Part shown: positions 25,650-33,844 of the stretch, one piece after another | Layout of the letters: every line of letters starts with the position of its first letter | Numbering within the stretch: position 1 is the stretch's first letter | Assembly: GCF_905220995.1 (NCBI RefSeq) | Contig: NZ_CAJNBJ010000016.1 | Span: 372,001 to 436,000 of the forward strand | Length of the DNA: 64,000 bases | Source of the DNA: Nitrospira defluvii | GTDB taxonomy: Bacteria > Nitrospirota > Nitrospiria > Nitrospirales > Nitrospiraceae | Reading direction: 5' to 3' | Notes under the pieces: generated by a model | The model's input: the letters and a program-made list of their open reading frames with translations, nothing else | Told to the model about the DNA's origin: nothing | Databases searched by the model: none | Position numbers and translations under genes: made by a program

Positions 25650-26450
25650 TTATTCACGAAATAGGTTCGAACGATGGAAGGCGAGGAACTCCTTCTCTGG
25701 CCAGAACTTGTCCGGCATACGAATCTGGGCACATGAGAACTCGACGAAATTTACCTCAAGAATTCTGCTTGGCAGGTAGGCTCTCAGCGCAGAAGACAAC
25801 TTTATCTGATAAGTATCGTCGATCGCCCATAGTCCATTATCAAACGCGTCATGATGAAGCGAACACAGACACAAACCATTCCTTGGATTAACGCGAAGAT
25901 CCTCTCTCTCGGCCCAAGGAACAATATGTGCAGCCATGAGCAACTGAGGAACCGGATTGGAACAGACGCAACAACTGTCTCCATATGAGGCCAGAACAGC
26001 CTCCCTAAAGAATCTCTGGTGCAACCGAACTTTGACTTCGCGGGCCGTTTCACTCGGTCCGCTAACGATATCAGCACACTTGGCAAGATAACCGTCGACA
26101 GGCCGACTCGCTACATCCCGCTCCGGAGGCAGTGCCAATGAACTGCCTGGGAAGCGATCTGCCGCAAGTCCACTTTCAATCGAGAGCTTCGCCCAGTCCT
26201 GATTGAACTCCTCCCAAATAGCACGGTCCGCCCTGCTTGCCCCAGAAAGCCCCTTGATCCCTTTGGCGCGCAACGCAGAATCGAATGAACCAAAATTACC
26301 CAGCTTCATCGCTACCGCTGCGGCTGATCTCCCTATCTGACGAGCAACTTCGATGACCAATGGATTATTCGCCTTGGTTTTTGAAAAAGGAATTCTACAA
26401 TACAGGTTAAAAACAACAAGCAGTTGATCGCGCGTCCAAGGCTCATTCAT
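25650..26450 (-). CDS. HNH endonuclease domain protein
   Basis: The 266-residue protein ends with an HNH domain (about residues 170-230): CCVCSNPVPQLLMAAHIVPW, then NPRNGLCLCSLHHDAFDNG. It has zinc-binding Cys pairs, the general-base His, and the Asn and His of the HNH motif. The N-terminal part (about 1-130) is a helical domain (NLYCRIPFSKTKANNPLVIE, VARQIGRSAAAVAMKLGNF) that looks like DNA recognition. This architecture resembles stand-alone restriction-type endonucleases. I see no methyltransferase nearby. The start at MNEPWTRDQ (26450) is preferred, though no clear ribosome site is present; 26528 is an alternative. Its base composition is lower in GC than its surroundings, a sign of transfer. 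Confidence 0.82.
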   Translation of the reverse strand: MNEPWTRDQLLVVFNLYCRIPFSKTKANNPLVIEVARQIGRSAAAVAMKLGNFGSFDSALRAKGIKGLSGASRADRAIWEEFNQDWAKLSIESGLAADRFPGSSLALPPERDVASRPVDGYLAKCADIVSGPSETAREVKVRLHQRFFREAVLASYGDSCCVCSNPVPQLLMAAHIVPWAEREDLRVNPRNGLCLCSLHHDAFDNGLWAIDDTYQIKLSSALRAYLPSRILEVNFVEFSCAQIRMPDKFWPEKEFLAFHRSNLFRE

Positions 26451-26624
26451 GTGCTGATTCTGCAAAGCCGTCCGAGCTGCCGCGAAATAATAACCATCCA
26501 GACACCTAATGTACACAACCTCCCTCAATGGAGAGTGTAGTATCTAGTCTGGAGCGATATATTTCCCAACCACACCATTCATCGTCGTCCTGCCATCATA
26601 GGTGCGAGGTGGTTGTGTGGGCCT

Positions 26625-26680
26625 AAGTGCGCGCGTCCAACGAGGGACGTCCGCGTCCGCGCGTTGCGCGAGCACAGGGA
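26625..26680 (+). repeat. Intergenic repeat R1, copy 1
   Basis: The repeat core reads AAGTGCGCGCGTCCAACGAG, followed by a variable part and GCGCGTTGCGCGAGCACAGGGA. Three more copies are at 27347-27400, 47945-47997 and 57226-57281, all in the same orientation. It contains GCGCG-rich inverted halves. No coding potential. Similar words are common between genes in Nitrospira-type genomes as I recall. Confidence 0.75.
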
Positions 26681-26840
26681 CCACGCGACTGCCTCGTCAC
26701 TCCTTTTCCAGGCGGCATTGCGCACCTTATGGAAAAGGCCCACGCAAGAGTTGTGTAACCCGTCTCAGTCATAGTCCAAAATGCCAAGCCAGGATCGATG
26801 GATGCACCAAATAGTGGAACAAAGATGCAACTGAGGCTGG

Positions 26841-26846
26841 TATAGT
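26841..26846 (+). promoter_or_regulatory. Probable -10 box TATAGT
   Basis: TATAGT lies 24 bp before the ATG of the small secreted protein, with AAGGAGG between them. No good -35 box is seen. Transcription from it would leave a 5' leader of under 20 nt. Confidence 0.4.
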
Positions 26847-26870
26847 GCCCACTCACCAAGGAGGCTCATC

Positions 26871-27176
26871 ATGCAGAAGGCATTGATCGTCGCTCTCACA
26901 GTTGCCGTCAGTCTCGGTGCAAGCGCTGTTTCATCGCTGGTGCCATCAGCCCATGCCGACGGCCTCATCACTGAAGGCAAAGAAGCGATGAAGGGCACCG
27001 GCAAGTCTTTGACGGAAGCCACCGGCAAACTCAAAACCGATGCGACGCAAACAAAAGAAGACGCGAAGAAATTAGATCTCGACAAAACCAAGCAGGGCGT
27101 CGGTCAGGTAAAGGGAGACGTCAAGGATATCAAGGAGGGCGCCAAGGGAGCGTTGACCAATCCATTGGGCAAATAG
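26871..27176 (+). CDS. Small exported Lys/Gly-rich protein, LEA-like
   Basis: The 101-residue product has a signal peptide ending at PSAHADG (residue 30). The mature 70 residues are low in complexity and rich in Lys, Gly, Thr and Asp, with repeating units such as GTGKSLTEATGKLKTDATQT and KKLDLDKTKQGVGQVKGDVK. This resembles LEA- or CsbD-like stress proteins, expected to be unfolded or helical on drying. A related product is encoded at 62539-62817. The gene is flanked by two direct copies of repeat R1 (26625 and 27347). AAGGAGG precedes the ATG. Exported to the periplasm; function unknown. Confidence 0.82.
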   Translation: MQKALIVALTVAVSLGASAVSSLVPSAHADGLITEGKEAMKGTGKSLTEATGKLKTDATQTKEDAKKLDLDKTKQGVGQVKGDVKDIKEGAKGALTNPLGK

Positions 27177-27222
27177 CCTCCCCGGCTCGGTTCAGTAGCC
27201 TTTCTTCCGACATTCCTCCACT

Positions 27223-27240
27223 CCCCCTTATCCAAGGGGG
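27223..27240. repeat. CCCCCTT/AAGGGGG hairpin
   Basis: Perfect 7-bp arms with a 4-nt loop, 47 bp after the stop of the small secreted protein. It may stop transcription but has no U run. Similar hairpins occur between genes in many genomes. Confidence 0.5.
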
Positions 27241-27346
27241 GGTCAGGCGGGTCTGTGGCTGTGCGCATGGGACGAGCACATGCCAATCGTGCGCGTTCTC
27301 GGCCCTCATCTTATTCCTCTACTGGGGCGGACAGCCTGGTGCTCCC

Positions 27347-27400
27347 AAGTGCGCGCGTCCAACGAGGGGAGTCCGCGACCGCGCGTTGCGCGAGCACGGG
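27347..27400 (+). repeat. Intergenic repeat R1, copy 2
   Basis: Starts AAGTGCGCGCGTCCAACGAG like copy 1 and has the same end GCGCGTTGCGCGAGCACGGGA. It is a direct repeat of copy 1, with the small secreted-protein gene between them. Confidence 0.75.
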
Positions 27401-27536
27401 AGTATCAGGCTGCACGCCCCTCCCCCTTCTTGCCCCCGCCCCGCTCCGACTGATAAAAGAAAGGGTTGTCATTTGCCAAGATAGGCAGCCACATCGCCCC
27501 TGTCCTGTCGACAGCTTCATCACCAAGAGACCATCT

Positions 27537-29162
27537 ATGTCCCTGCCGGTTGAAAAGTCTGCGTCCGACGAGCTACGACGAGAAGTCTTGCGGCGGCGCA
27601 CGTTTGCCATCATCTCCCATCCGGATGCCGGAAAGACCACGCTGACCGAAAAGCTCCTGCTGTATGCCGGGGCGGTCCACCTGGCCGGTGCTGTGCAGGC
27701 CCGCTCCACCCAACGCCAAGCCAAATCAGACTGGATGGAACTCGAACAGGCGCGCGGCATTTCGATTACGTCCACGATGCTGCAGTTCGACTATCACGGC
27801 GCGCGGATCAATTTGCTCGACACGCCGGGACACCAGGACTTCAGCGAAGACACCTATCGGACCCTCATGGCGGTGGATAGCGCCGTCATGGTACTGGACG
27901 GCGCCAAGGGCATCGAACCTCAGACGAAGAAACTCTTCGCCGTCTGTCGCAAACGCGGCATTCCGATCCTGACCTTCATCAACAAAATGGACCAGCCCGG
28001 ACGTCACCCCTTCGACCTACTCGATGAGATCGAGCGCACGCTGGGCATGACGGCAGTCCCGTTCAATTGGCCGATCGGCGAAGGGTCCGGCTTTCAGGGC
28101 GTCTACGATTTCCAACAGCGCCAAGTGTTGTTTTTCCAACGCACCTCGCACAACCAACGGCGCGCCCCCATGACCGTGGAGGCCTTCCCCAACCCGAAAT
28201 TGGCGGACACCCTCGGCGAGGCCTACGGTCCGCTGCAAGAAGAAATCGGCCTACTGACGGGCGCAGGCACCTCCTTTGATCGTGACCGGTTTCTCGCCGG
28301 TGAACTCACGCCGGTGTTCTTCGGCAGCGCCCTGACTAACTTCGGCGTCGGCCCTTTCCTCGATGCCTTCACGACACTCGCGCCACCTCCGGGCCCCCGA
28401 CACAGCGCCCAAGGCCTGGTGCAACCGACGGATGAGACCTTCTCCGGCTTCGTGTTCAAGATTCAGGCGAACATGGATCCGCAGCATCGCGACCGCATGG
28501 CCTTCCTCCGCATCTGTTCCGGGCGCTTCGAAAAAGACATGATGGTCTATCACGCTCGACTAGGCCGCAAGATCCGGATGACGCGGCCCCATCGGCTCTT
28601 CGGCCGCGACCGCGAAACGATCGACGAGGCCTACCCCGGCGATGTGGTGGGCTTAGTGAATCCGGGCCTCTTCACCATCGGCGATACGTTGACCTCCGAC
28701 CCAACGGTGACCTTCGATCCCATTCCGCACTTTCCGCCGGAATGTTTCGGCCTATTGCGGACTCAGGACATTTCCAAGCACAAACAGTTTCAAAAGGGTC
28801 TGAAGCAGCTGGAAGAGGAAGGGGTCATGCAAATTTTCTACTCACCGGATCACGTGCGCCGCGAACCGGTGCTGGCCGCGGTGGGTGAACTGCAGTTCGA
28901 CGTCGTCATGTCTCGACTGGAGCACGAATACGGCGTCAAAACCTCCGTCGAGCGCATGCCCCACACTATGGCCCGCTGGATCGTCGGTGATCCCGCCGCC
29001 ATCGCTGCGGTCTATTGGCCCTCCGACACCGTTCGTCTTGTGGATCAGCAGGGCCGCGGTGTCATGCTGTTTACCACCGAACATCTGCTGGCCTATTGCA
29101 TCAAATCGAACCCCTCCATCAAATTTCTGCTGCGGGAGGAAGTGGCCGCCGCGGAAGGCTAG
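27537..29162 (+). CDS. prfC: Peptide chain release factor 3 (RF3)
   Basis: The 541-residue protein is a translational GTPase of the RF3 type. G1 is SHPDAGKTTLTEK, G2 is in ARGISITSTML, G3 is DTPGHQDFSED and G4 is TFINKMDQPGR. These are followed by the RF3-specific domains, with LRTQDISKHKQFQKGLKQLE and EEGVMQIFY. RF3 removes RF1 and RF2 from the ribosome after stop-codon hydrolysis. The length fits E. coli RF3 (about 530). The ATG at 27537 gives the conserved start (SDELRREVLRRRTFAIISH); the open frame before it is non-coding. No RF1/RF2 genes are adjacent. Confidence 0.95.
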   Translation: MSLPVEKSASDELRREVLRRRTFAIISHPDAGKTTLTEKLLLYAGAVHLAGAVQARSTQRQAKSDWMELEQARGISITSTMLQFDYHGARINLLDTPGHQDFSEDTYRTLMAVDSAVMVLDGAKGIEPQTKKLFAVCRKRGIPILTFINKMDQPGRHPFDLLDEIERTLGMTAVPFNWPIGEGSGFQGVYDFQQRQVLFFQRTSHNQRRAPMTVEAFPNPKLADTLGEAYGPLQEEIGLLTGAGTSFDRDRFLAGELTPVFFGSALTNFGVGPFLDAFTTLAPPPGPRHSAQGLVQPTDETFSGFVFKIQANMDPQHRDRMAFLRICSGRFEKDMMVYHARLGRKIRMTRPHRLFGRDRETIDEAYPGDVVGLVNPGLFTIGDTLTSDPTVTFDPIPHFPPECFGLLRTQDISKHKQFQKGLKQLEEEGVMQIFYSPDHVRREPVLAAVGELQFDVVMSRLEHEYGVKTSVERMPHTMARWIVGDPAAIAAVYWPSDTVRLVDQQGRGVMLFTTEHLLAYCIKSNPSIKFLLREEVAAAEG

Positions 29163-29592
29163 CGAGCGGCTGAGGATTCTCCGGCGACTTCTGCCGTTCT
29201 GCATCTATCCACCGAAACCTTCTCTGCCGCAGTCGGTGCACCTCGAGACAGGGACGAGTTCCTGCGCCACAACGCCCTCGCACCAAAACTGTGTCCAGTA
29301 TTACTTTACGTACATTACTCACCAAACGGTCGGCACCCTCCTCACAACTCGCGTTTACTCCTCGTCATCAAGAAAAACCACACGATTGATACATTGATGC
29401 TGTTGATCGAGTAGCCACCCCAGCATCGCCGGAGACAAGCAGAGTCCTTATCTCATTGACAGCCCAGCAAGTGTCCAGTAATACTGGACACTTGTGGAGC
29501 GGCAGTCTTCATATGATGCACGCTCTCAGTCTGCAACGGATTATTCGCCGGGTATCGGCACATCACTCACACGGCCACAATTCGAGTTCATC
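29163..29592. other. Spacer with a repeated palindromic element
   Basis: About 430 bp between prfC and the SGNH gene. It carries GTGTCCAGTA half-sites at 29291-29300 and a near-perfect palindrome at 29469-29493. No gene is supported. Confidence 0.6.
29469..29493. promoter_or_regulatory. Palindromic operator-like site
   Basis: AAGTGTCCAGT-AAT-ACTGGACACTT, with 11-bp perfect arms. A half-site with the same GTGTCCAGTA word is at 29291-29300, 178 bp upstream. Position before the SGNH gene makes a dimeric repressor or activator site likely; a mobile-element end is the alternative. Confidence 0.5.
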
Positions 29593-30927
29593 ATGCGACC
29601 TGAGGCACACAGGAGAATCATCGCCATCTTGACCTTCCTTGTCTTCCTTATCGGATACGGGATACTTTTCTTCACGGGGGTGACGAACATCCGGCACCTG
29701 CTCGACAATGCGATCTCGGCCTACTTACTGGCCTGGGCATTGTATGGAATGTTCGCGTCGATCCCGCTCTCGGAAGCGGGCACACGATTCCTTCTGACGA
29801 CAGGCTCATTGGTCTTCTGCTGGTTGCTCGCCGAAGGAGCCGTCCTAGTCGGTGCGGTCGACTACCGTTCGCTGCTCGGGGCGTACGAATCAGGTACGGC
29901 CTTGAGCGTGACGGGGAGGCAGTTTGACAGGGAACTCTTGTGGCGGCACGAGCCACATTATCAGTATGAAGCGCCGTACCAGGGAAACATCGGAGGAGCT
30001 CTGTGCATTCCACCTGATCCGGCACGAAAGGTTGTCATCCGGTATGACCAGAACGGATTTCGCAATGCCCGTGACCTCGACTCGGCCGAGATCGTCGTGA
30101 TCGGAGACTCGTACATGGAGGGCTACTTCACGCCGGACGAATACTTGATCACGACGCGGCTGAGTGAATTGCAAGGGAAGTCTGTCGCCAATCTCGGGCA
30201 TTCAGGATACGGTCCTCAGCAGGAACTGGCCGTCCTCAGGCGGTTCGGATTACCACTCCAGCCGAAGACCGTCGTATGGGCGTTTTTTGAAGGCAATGAT
30301 TTTTCCGACGCGGAAGCGTATGAAACGAAGACTCGCCACTCGATCAACGACGGGCGGCACGACTTCTGGCAAGACTTCTGGTTTCGATCATTAACCAGAA
30401 ACGTCTCGGCGCTTCTATTCCGTCCACATCACAAATGTATGCCGGATAGTTCCCTAACAGAATTCCGGGCCGAATTTCTCGACGCCACGCACCGGGCCAG
30501 CACGGTGTTTTTCGCATCCACCGAAATAAAGCCGGTGTCAGGTGGGACCCTTCACAAGGCACTCTTCCCCATCCTCGAGGCGGCAAAACTCTGCCGCGAT
30601 CGAGACATCCGCTTTCTGGTGGCGTTTGTGCCGGAGAAATTCCGCGTCTACCATGACCTCGACAATGTGTCATTGACGACGGAAGCGATTCGACAATGGC
30701 GCGTCAGCGATCTGCCGACCCAAGTACAGCAGTTGCTGGAGGAATCAGATCCGCGCATAGAGTATGTCGATTTGACGCCGGCCTTGAAAGCCGCAGCGCG
30801 CGCCGGCATTCCGACCTACCTTGCGGACGATACCCATTGGACGGATGAAGGGAACCGCGTGGCAGCCGAAACCATCCACCGCGCATTACAGAACGCCTCT
30901 CCAACGAGGCTCCCACCGCGCACCTGA
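29593..30927 (+). CDS. Membrane-anchored SGNH (GDSL) hydrolase, AlgX/AlgJ-like
   Basis: The 444-residue protein has about three membrane helices in its first 90 residues, then a large extracytoplasmic domain. VVIGDSYMEGYF holds the GDS nucleophile (Ser173), and DDTHWTDEGNRVA at 412-424 provides the Asp and His of the triad. This DxxHWT layout is that of SGNH esterases and acyltransferases of the AlgX/AlgJ/PatB type, which acetylate polysaccharides. The likely role is modification of a cell-surface glycan. A GTG start at 29494 would run into the palindrome, so the ATG at 29593, before the first helix, is preferred, though it lacks a strong ribosome site. No polysaccharide genes are adjacent. 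Confidence 0.82.
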   Translation: MRPEAHRRIIAILTFLVFLIGYGILFFTGVTNIRHLLDNAISAYLLAWALYGMFASIPLSEAGTRFLLTTGSLVFCWLLAEGAVLVGAVDYRSLLGAYESGTALSVTGRQFDRELLWRHEPHYQYEAPYQGNIGGALCIPPDPARKVVIRYDQNGFRNARDLDSAEIVVIGDSYMEGYFTPDEYLITTRLSELQGKSVANLGHSGYGPQQELAVLRRFGLPLQPKTVVWAFFEGNDFSDAEAYETKTRHSINDGRHDFWQDFWFRSLTRNVSALLFRPHHKCMPDSSLTEFRAEFLDATHRASTVFFASTEIKPVSGGTLHKALFPILEAAKLCRDRDIRFLVAFVPEKFRVYHDLDNVSLTTEAIRQWRVSDLPTQVQQLLEESDPRIEYVDLTPALKAAARAGIPTYLADDTHWTDEGNRVAAETIHRALQNASPTRLPPRT

Positions 30928-31244
30928 TGACCTCGTTTTGCCGCATCTCCCCAACCGCCACGGCAATCTTCAAATGTGTTATAACGATGCAGCATCCCCG
31001 GAACGCCCCGGCGATCTCCGGAGAGTTGACGCGAGCACGATCACACCTCTTGCTGCCCTTAGCGCCTCAGGCTAACTCGGCCTAGGTGCCTTGCCCGCTC
31101 TCACAGGGACTGACGTTTCCACGCCCTCCGTGCAGCAGGACCGGCACGGATGAAGCGGCGTACCACACCGACGCGATCGGCGATCGGTCCGCCGGACAAT
31201 CACGATACACACTGAGGCCGATACCGGTTTCGAGGAGAGGACCC
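30928..31244. other. Spacer, nothing supported
   Basis: About 320 bp. A TATAAC word near 30975 is the only promoter-like feature seen. No open frame with a ribosome site. Confidence 0.4.
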
Positions 31245-31415
31245 ATGCCGAAGGCAAGAACCGCAAAAAACTGTTACTGCTGCGAAGCCGACGATCGAAT
31301 CAAGATGACCTATATGGTCTGCGCCTTGTGCCACCGACCATTCTGCAGTGCGCATGGCGTGCCCGATCTGGAGCAATGCACCAAGTGCTTGGAGGCGAGC
31401 GAAGAAACGGAGTAA
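31245..31415 (+). CDS. Small zinc-ribbon-like protein (56 aa)
   Basis: The 56-residue protein has three Cys-containing pairs: CYCC near residue 10, CALC near residue 26 and, at the end, CTKC. A HRPFCSAHG stretch adds His and Cys ligands. It should bind one or two zinc ions. There is no signal peptide, so it is cytoplasmic. GAGGAGAGG precedes the ATG at 31245; an earlier in-frame start gives a poorly composed extension. The R2 repeat begins 6 bp after its stop. Function unknown. Confidence 0.72.
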   Translation: MPKARTAKNCYCCEADDRIKMTYMVCALCHRPFCSAHGVPDLEQCTKCLEASEETE

Positions 31416-31421
31416 TCCTCA

Positions 31422-31612
31422 CAGGATGCTGAAAAAGCCTGTCAGCCGCGTTCTCGCATCGCCCGGCCCCTCAACGTACGGGACAGAGTACGCTTCACCT
31501 TCAAGACACCGCCGGCTCACCGCCTCGCCGGCGTCCACAAGCGTGGCGCTCATTATTCTTCGCGCCGTGGACCTCGCTGCGGCCTTGATGAACAGCCCTT
31601 TTGACCATCCTG
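31422..31612. repeat. Intergenic repeat R2, long copy
   Basis: It begins CAGGATGCTGAAAAAG and ends with CTTTTGACCATCCTG, an inverted match. Inner words GCGTTCTCGCATCGC and CTCGCTGCGGCCTTG are shared with the copy at 49780-49902. It starts 6 bp after the stop of the zinc-ribbon gene. The middle is about 70 bp longer than in the other copy. Confidence 0.7.
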
Positions 31613-31658
31613 TGTTGATGACATCGCTTCTCGAACGACCCTTGGGAAGCACGACTCG

Positions 31659-32201
31659 TCAGACTGACGTTTTCTTCTTCTTCTTGATCCCCACCATCAC
31701 CGACACTCGCGCCTGTCGCGACAGGGCCTGATCGATCCGGCTTTTCCCGTTGGTCGTCAGAATGACCAGTCCGTTATGGTCTTCGATGCGTTGCAGCAGG
31801 TGGGCGGCACCGGCATCCGCGTATGGACTCGCACCGCCGCGTCGCGTACCGAACAACGCATCGGCTCCGTCGAAAAACAGGATCGAACCGCTGCGCTCCG
31901 CGTCGTCGAATACCCGGTTGATATTCTTTTCGGTTTCGCCGACCCGCCGACTGACCAGGGACGAAAGATTCACTTTCGACAGGTCGAGCTTCAGTTCCTC
32001 CGCCACCAATTCCGCTGCTTTGTTCCGGCGGAGCGGTGTCGAGCCGGAGAGCACCACCACTGCCACGGTCGGCCGCTTCGGGCGAGCGGAGCGGCTACGC
32101 CTCACAGGTGCGGCCTGTTTCGTCACCGATGGGGTCACGGTCTGCGTGCCGCGCTTCCTTGCGGGCTTTCTCGTCGGCTGCTTTACTCTGGTATCAACCA
32201 T
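31659..32201 (-). CDS. AAA-like protein with degenerate P-loop and basic tail (paralogue A)
   Basis: The 180-residue protein has a basic N-terminal tail to about residue 45 (Lys/Arg/Thr/Pro-rich). A single AAA-type core follows, then a short KKKKK end. The core lines up with Cdc48-like AAA proteins: NLSSLVSRRVGETEKNINRVF, ILFFDGADALFG (Walker B) and VILTTNGKSRI (sensor 1). The P-loop position reads LSGSTPLRRNKAAE and lacks GxxGxGK[ST]. In Walker B the usual DEAD Glu is Gly. There is no lid domain and no Arg finger. It cannot be a normal ATPase; a scaffold, or a DNA/RNA-bound accessory, is more likely. The ATG at 32201 follows AAGGGA. A paralogue is at 47228-47794. Confidence 0.82.
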   Translation of the reverse strand: MVDTRVKQPTRKPARKRGTQTVTPSVTKQAAPVRRSRSARPKRPTVAVVVLSGSTPLRRNKAAELVAEELKLDLSKVNLSSLVSRRVGETEKNINRVFDDAERSGSILFFDGADALFGTRRGGASPYADAGAAHLLQRIEDHNGLVILTTNGKSRIDQALSRQARVSVMVGIKKKKKTSV

Positions 32202-32281
32202 GGTTCCCTTTCTTGCCCATTCACCGGCAAACATATCGCTCGCCCGCGTGACGGCTTCGTCTCATGATGCTCTACTCGCGC

Positions 32282-33844
32282 TTACCGCTTCTTATCGAAG
32301 CCGGAGTCGCGCCATTTTTCGAGGAGGGCAATACGCCGCTCCAACTGCGGAATCGTGGCCTGATCGACTCGCCCACCGGTCCGCTTGATCAGCTCCGCAT
32401 TGAGCTGCCGATGATCCACTCCGCACTTTCGCGCCACGGCTCCGACCAGCAGGCGATGTCTGTCCCGCAAGCTGTTCTTCTGGTCGTGTAGCGCGACCGC
32501 CGGCTCCGGCTGTCCCCTGCCTTCGCCGGACGGCTCACCCTCCTCGGCGCCGATCAAGGCATCGAGACGAGCCACACCGTTCAACGGAATATATTCTTTC
32601 AACGACGTCGCGGCGGTCCCAAAGAGGGTCCGCTGGACGGCCGGCATGATGTCTTCGAGCACATGATCACGCTCGACCTTGATGCGCTTGGCATAATGCA
32701 CCAGCGTCGCATCCTTGGGCAGGTAAAGCCAGGCCCGCTGCGGTTTCGGCACTTTCTCCTGCATGCGCACGAACCGCCCGACCACCTGGCGGAAATACAT
32801 CTCCGTTAAGACGTTGGTCGCATAGACTCCGACACGCAAGCGGGGAATATCGACGCCTTCGCTGACCATGTTCACCGCCACCAGCCATTGCTGCTGCTTG
32901 TGATGGGCGAACGTTTCGATGGTTTTTGAGGCGGACGGATCGTCGGAGACGGCCACCTGCGCGCGTGTGCCCGTAATCTTCTGCACGAGGTCGGCCACCT
33001 GACGCGCATGGTCTTGGTTCATCGTCACGATCAAGCCCCCCGCGTCCGCCTGCTCCTGCTTGCGGAGTCGCTGGAGCTCGGCATGGGCATCGCTCAACAC
33101 CGGTCCCAACCAGCTCTCCTGGAGCAACGCAGTCTTAAGCCGTTCGCGCTGACGCTCGAAGGTCAACCCGTCCTCGAACGTGGCTCGATGCTCGCGCCCA
33201 TCAGAGAGCCAGGTCAGTTCCCCTTCATAACTCGGGAAGAGAATCGGCCGGCACACCCCGTCACGGATGGAATGGGAGTAGCCATAGGTAAAATCCGCCT
33301 GACTTTCGCCCTGCTCGTACCGCACGTAGGGAATGGGATTGTTGTCGGAGCGAAACGGCGTGCCGGACAGGGCGAGGCGAAACACGGCTTCTCCGAATGA
33401 TTCACGCAGCGCCTTGCCCCAATCCTTGCCGTCCCCGGCATGGTGTAACTCGTCGAGAATCACCAGCGTCTTGCGGCTCCGACAGGCCCGGCGAAACACA
33501 TCCGGCGCCAAACAGACTTGCTGATAGGTCACGACCGCGCCGTGATAATCCCGTGCCTCCAGCGCTTGCTCGTTCGACAAGGCCGGATCGAGCTGAATGC
33601 CGACCTGCCCGGCGGCGGAAGCCCACTGTGTCCGCAGATGGTTCGTCGGACAGACCACCAGCACCCGTCCGGCGCTGCGAGCAGCCAGATAGTGATGGGC
33701 AATGCGTAGCGCAAAGCGAGTTTTCCCTGCCGCCGGCGTGGCCGTCACGAGATAGTCCTCACGCGGCTGTGCCAGCACATCGGCCACGGCGCGAACCTGC
33801 CAATCACGAAGCACGGCTTTCCAGGGGGAGAGGGTCACGGCCAT
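32282..33844 (-). CDS. Superfamily II DEAD/DEAH-type helicase
   Basis: The 520-residue protein is a superfamily II helicase: LRDWQVRAVADVL (Q-like), Walker A TATPAAGKTRFAL, Walker B VILDELHHAG, motif III LSGTPFR, and motif VI QVVGRFVRM, with VNMVSEGVDIPRL before it. It resembles the DEAD/DEAH helicases of the SSL2/XPB-like group, often found in repair or defence loci. The C-terminal 100 residues are charged, with a Glu/Gly-rich segment and an ending region I do not recognise. A TTG at 33943 with GGAGGGGAA close by is an alternative start; I use the ATG at 33844. It lies 80 bp upstream of the degenerate AAA gene on the same strand, so they may be one operon. Confidence 0.87.
   Translation of the reverse strand: MAVTLSPWKAVLRDWQVRAVADVLAQPREDYLVTATPAAGKTRFALRIAHHYLAARSAGRVLVVCPTNHLRTQWASAAGQVGIQLDPALSNEQALEARDYHGAVVTYQQVCLAPDVFRRACRSRKTLVILDELHHAGDGKDWGKALRESFGEAVFRLALSGTPFRSDNNPIPYVRYEQGESQADFTYGYSHSIRDGVCRPILFPSYEGELTWLSDGREHRATFEDGLTFERQRERLKTALLQESWLGPVLSDAHAELQRLRKQEQADAGGLIVTMNQDHARQVADLVQKITGTRAQVAVSDDPSASKTIETFAHHKQQQWLVAVNMVSEGVDIPRLRVGVYATNVLTEMYFRQVVGRFVRMQEKVPKPQRAWLYLPKDATLVHYAKRIKVERDHVLEDIMPAVQRTLFGTAATSLKEYIPLNGVARLDALIGAEEGEPSGEGRGQPEPAVALHDQKNSLRDRHRLLVGAVARKCGVDHRQLNAELIKRTGGRVDQATIPQLERRIALLEKWRDSGFDKKR

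Larger units (their letters stand above)
26451..26870. other. Spacer between the HNH gene and the small secreted protein
   Basis: About 420 bp. It contains the AT-rich HNH leader, then a copy of the TGCGCGCGTCCAACGAGG intergenic repeat (26625-26680), and a promoter-like TATAGT at 26841. No further gene is supported. Confidence 0.6.
27177..27536. other. Spacer before prfC
   Basis: About 360 bp. It holds a CCCCCTT-ATCC-AAGGGGG hairpin (27223-27240) and R1 copy 2 (27347-27400). The reading frame is open through it in line with prfC, but its translation has no protein character. Confidence 0.6.

Noticed and set aside
25650-26450. Complete restriction-modification system
   Set aside because: No methyltransferase gene is present on either side.
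27505-27514. CTGTCGACAG palindrome before prfC
   Set aside because: Short and likely by chance; no second copy nearby and not linked to the AGTCGAC sites by position.
27255-27536. Extension of the RF3 frame upstream
   Set aside because: It covers R1 copy 2 and has unlikely composition; RF3 proteins begin near 27537.
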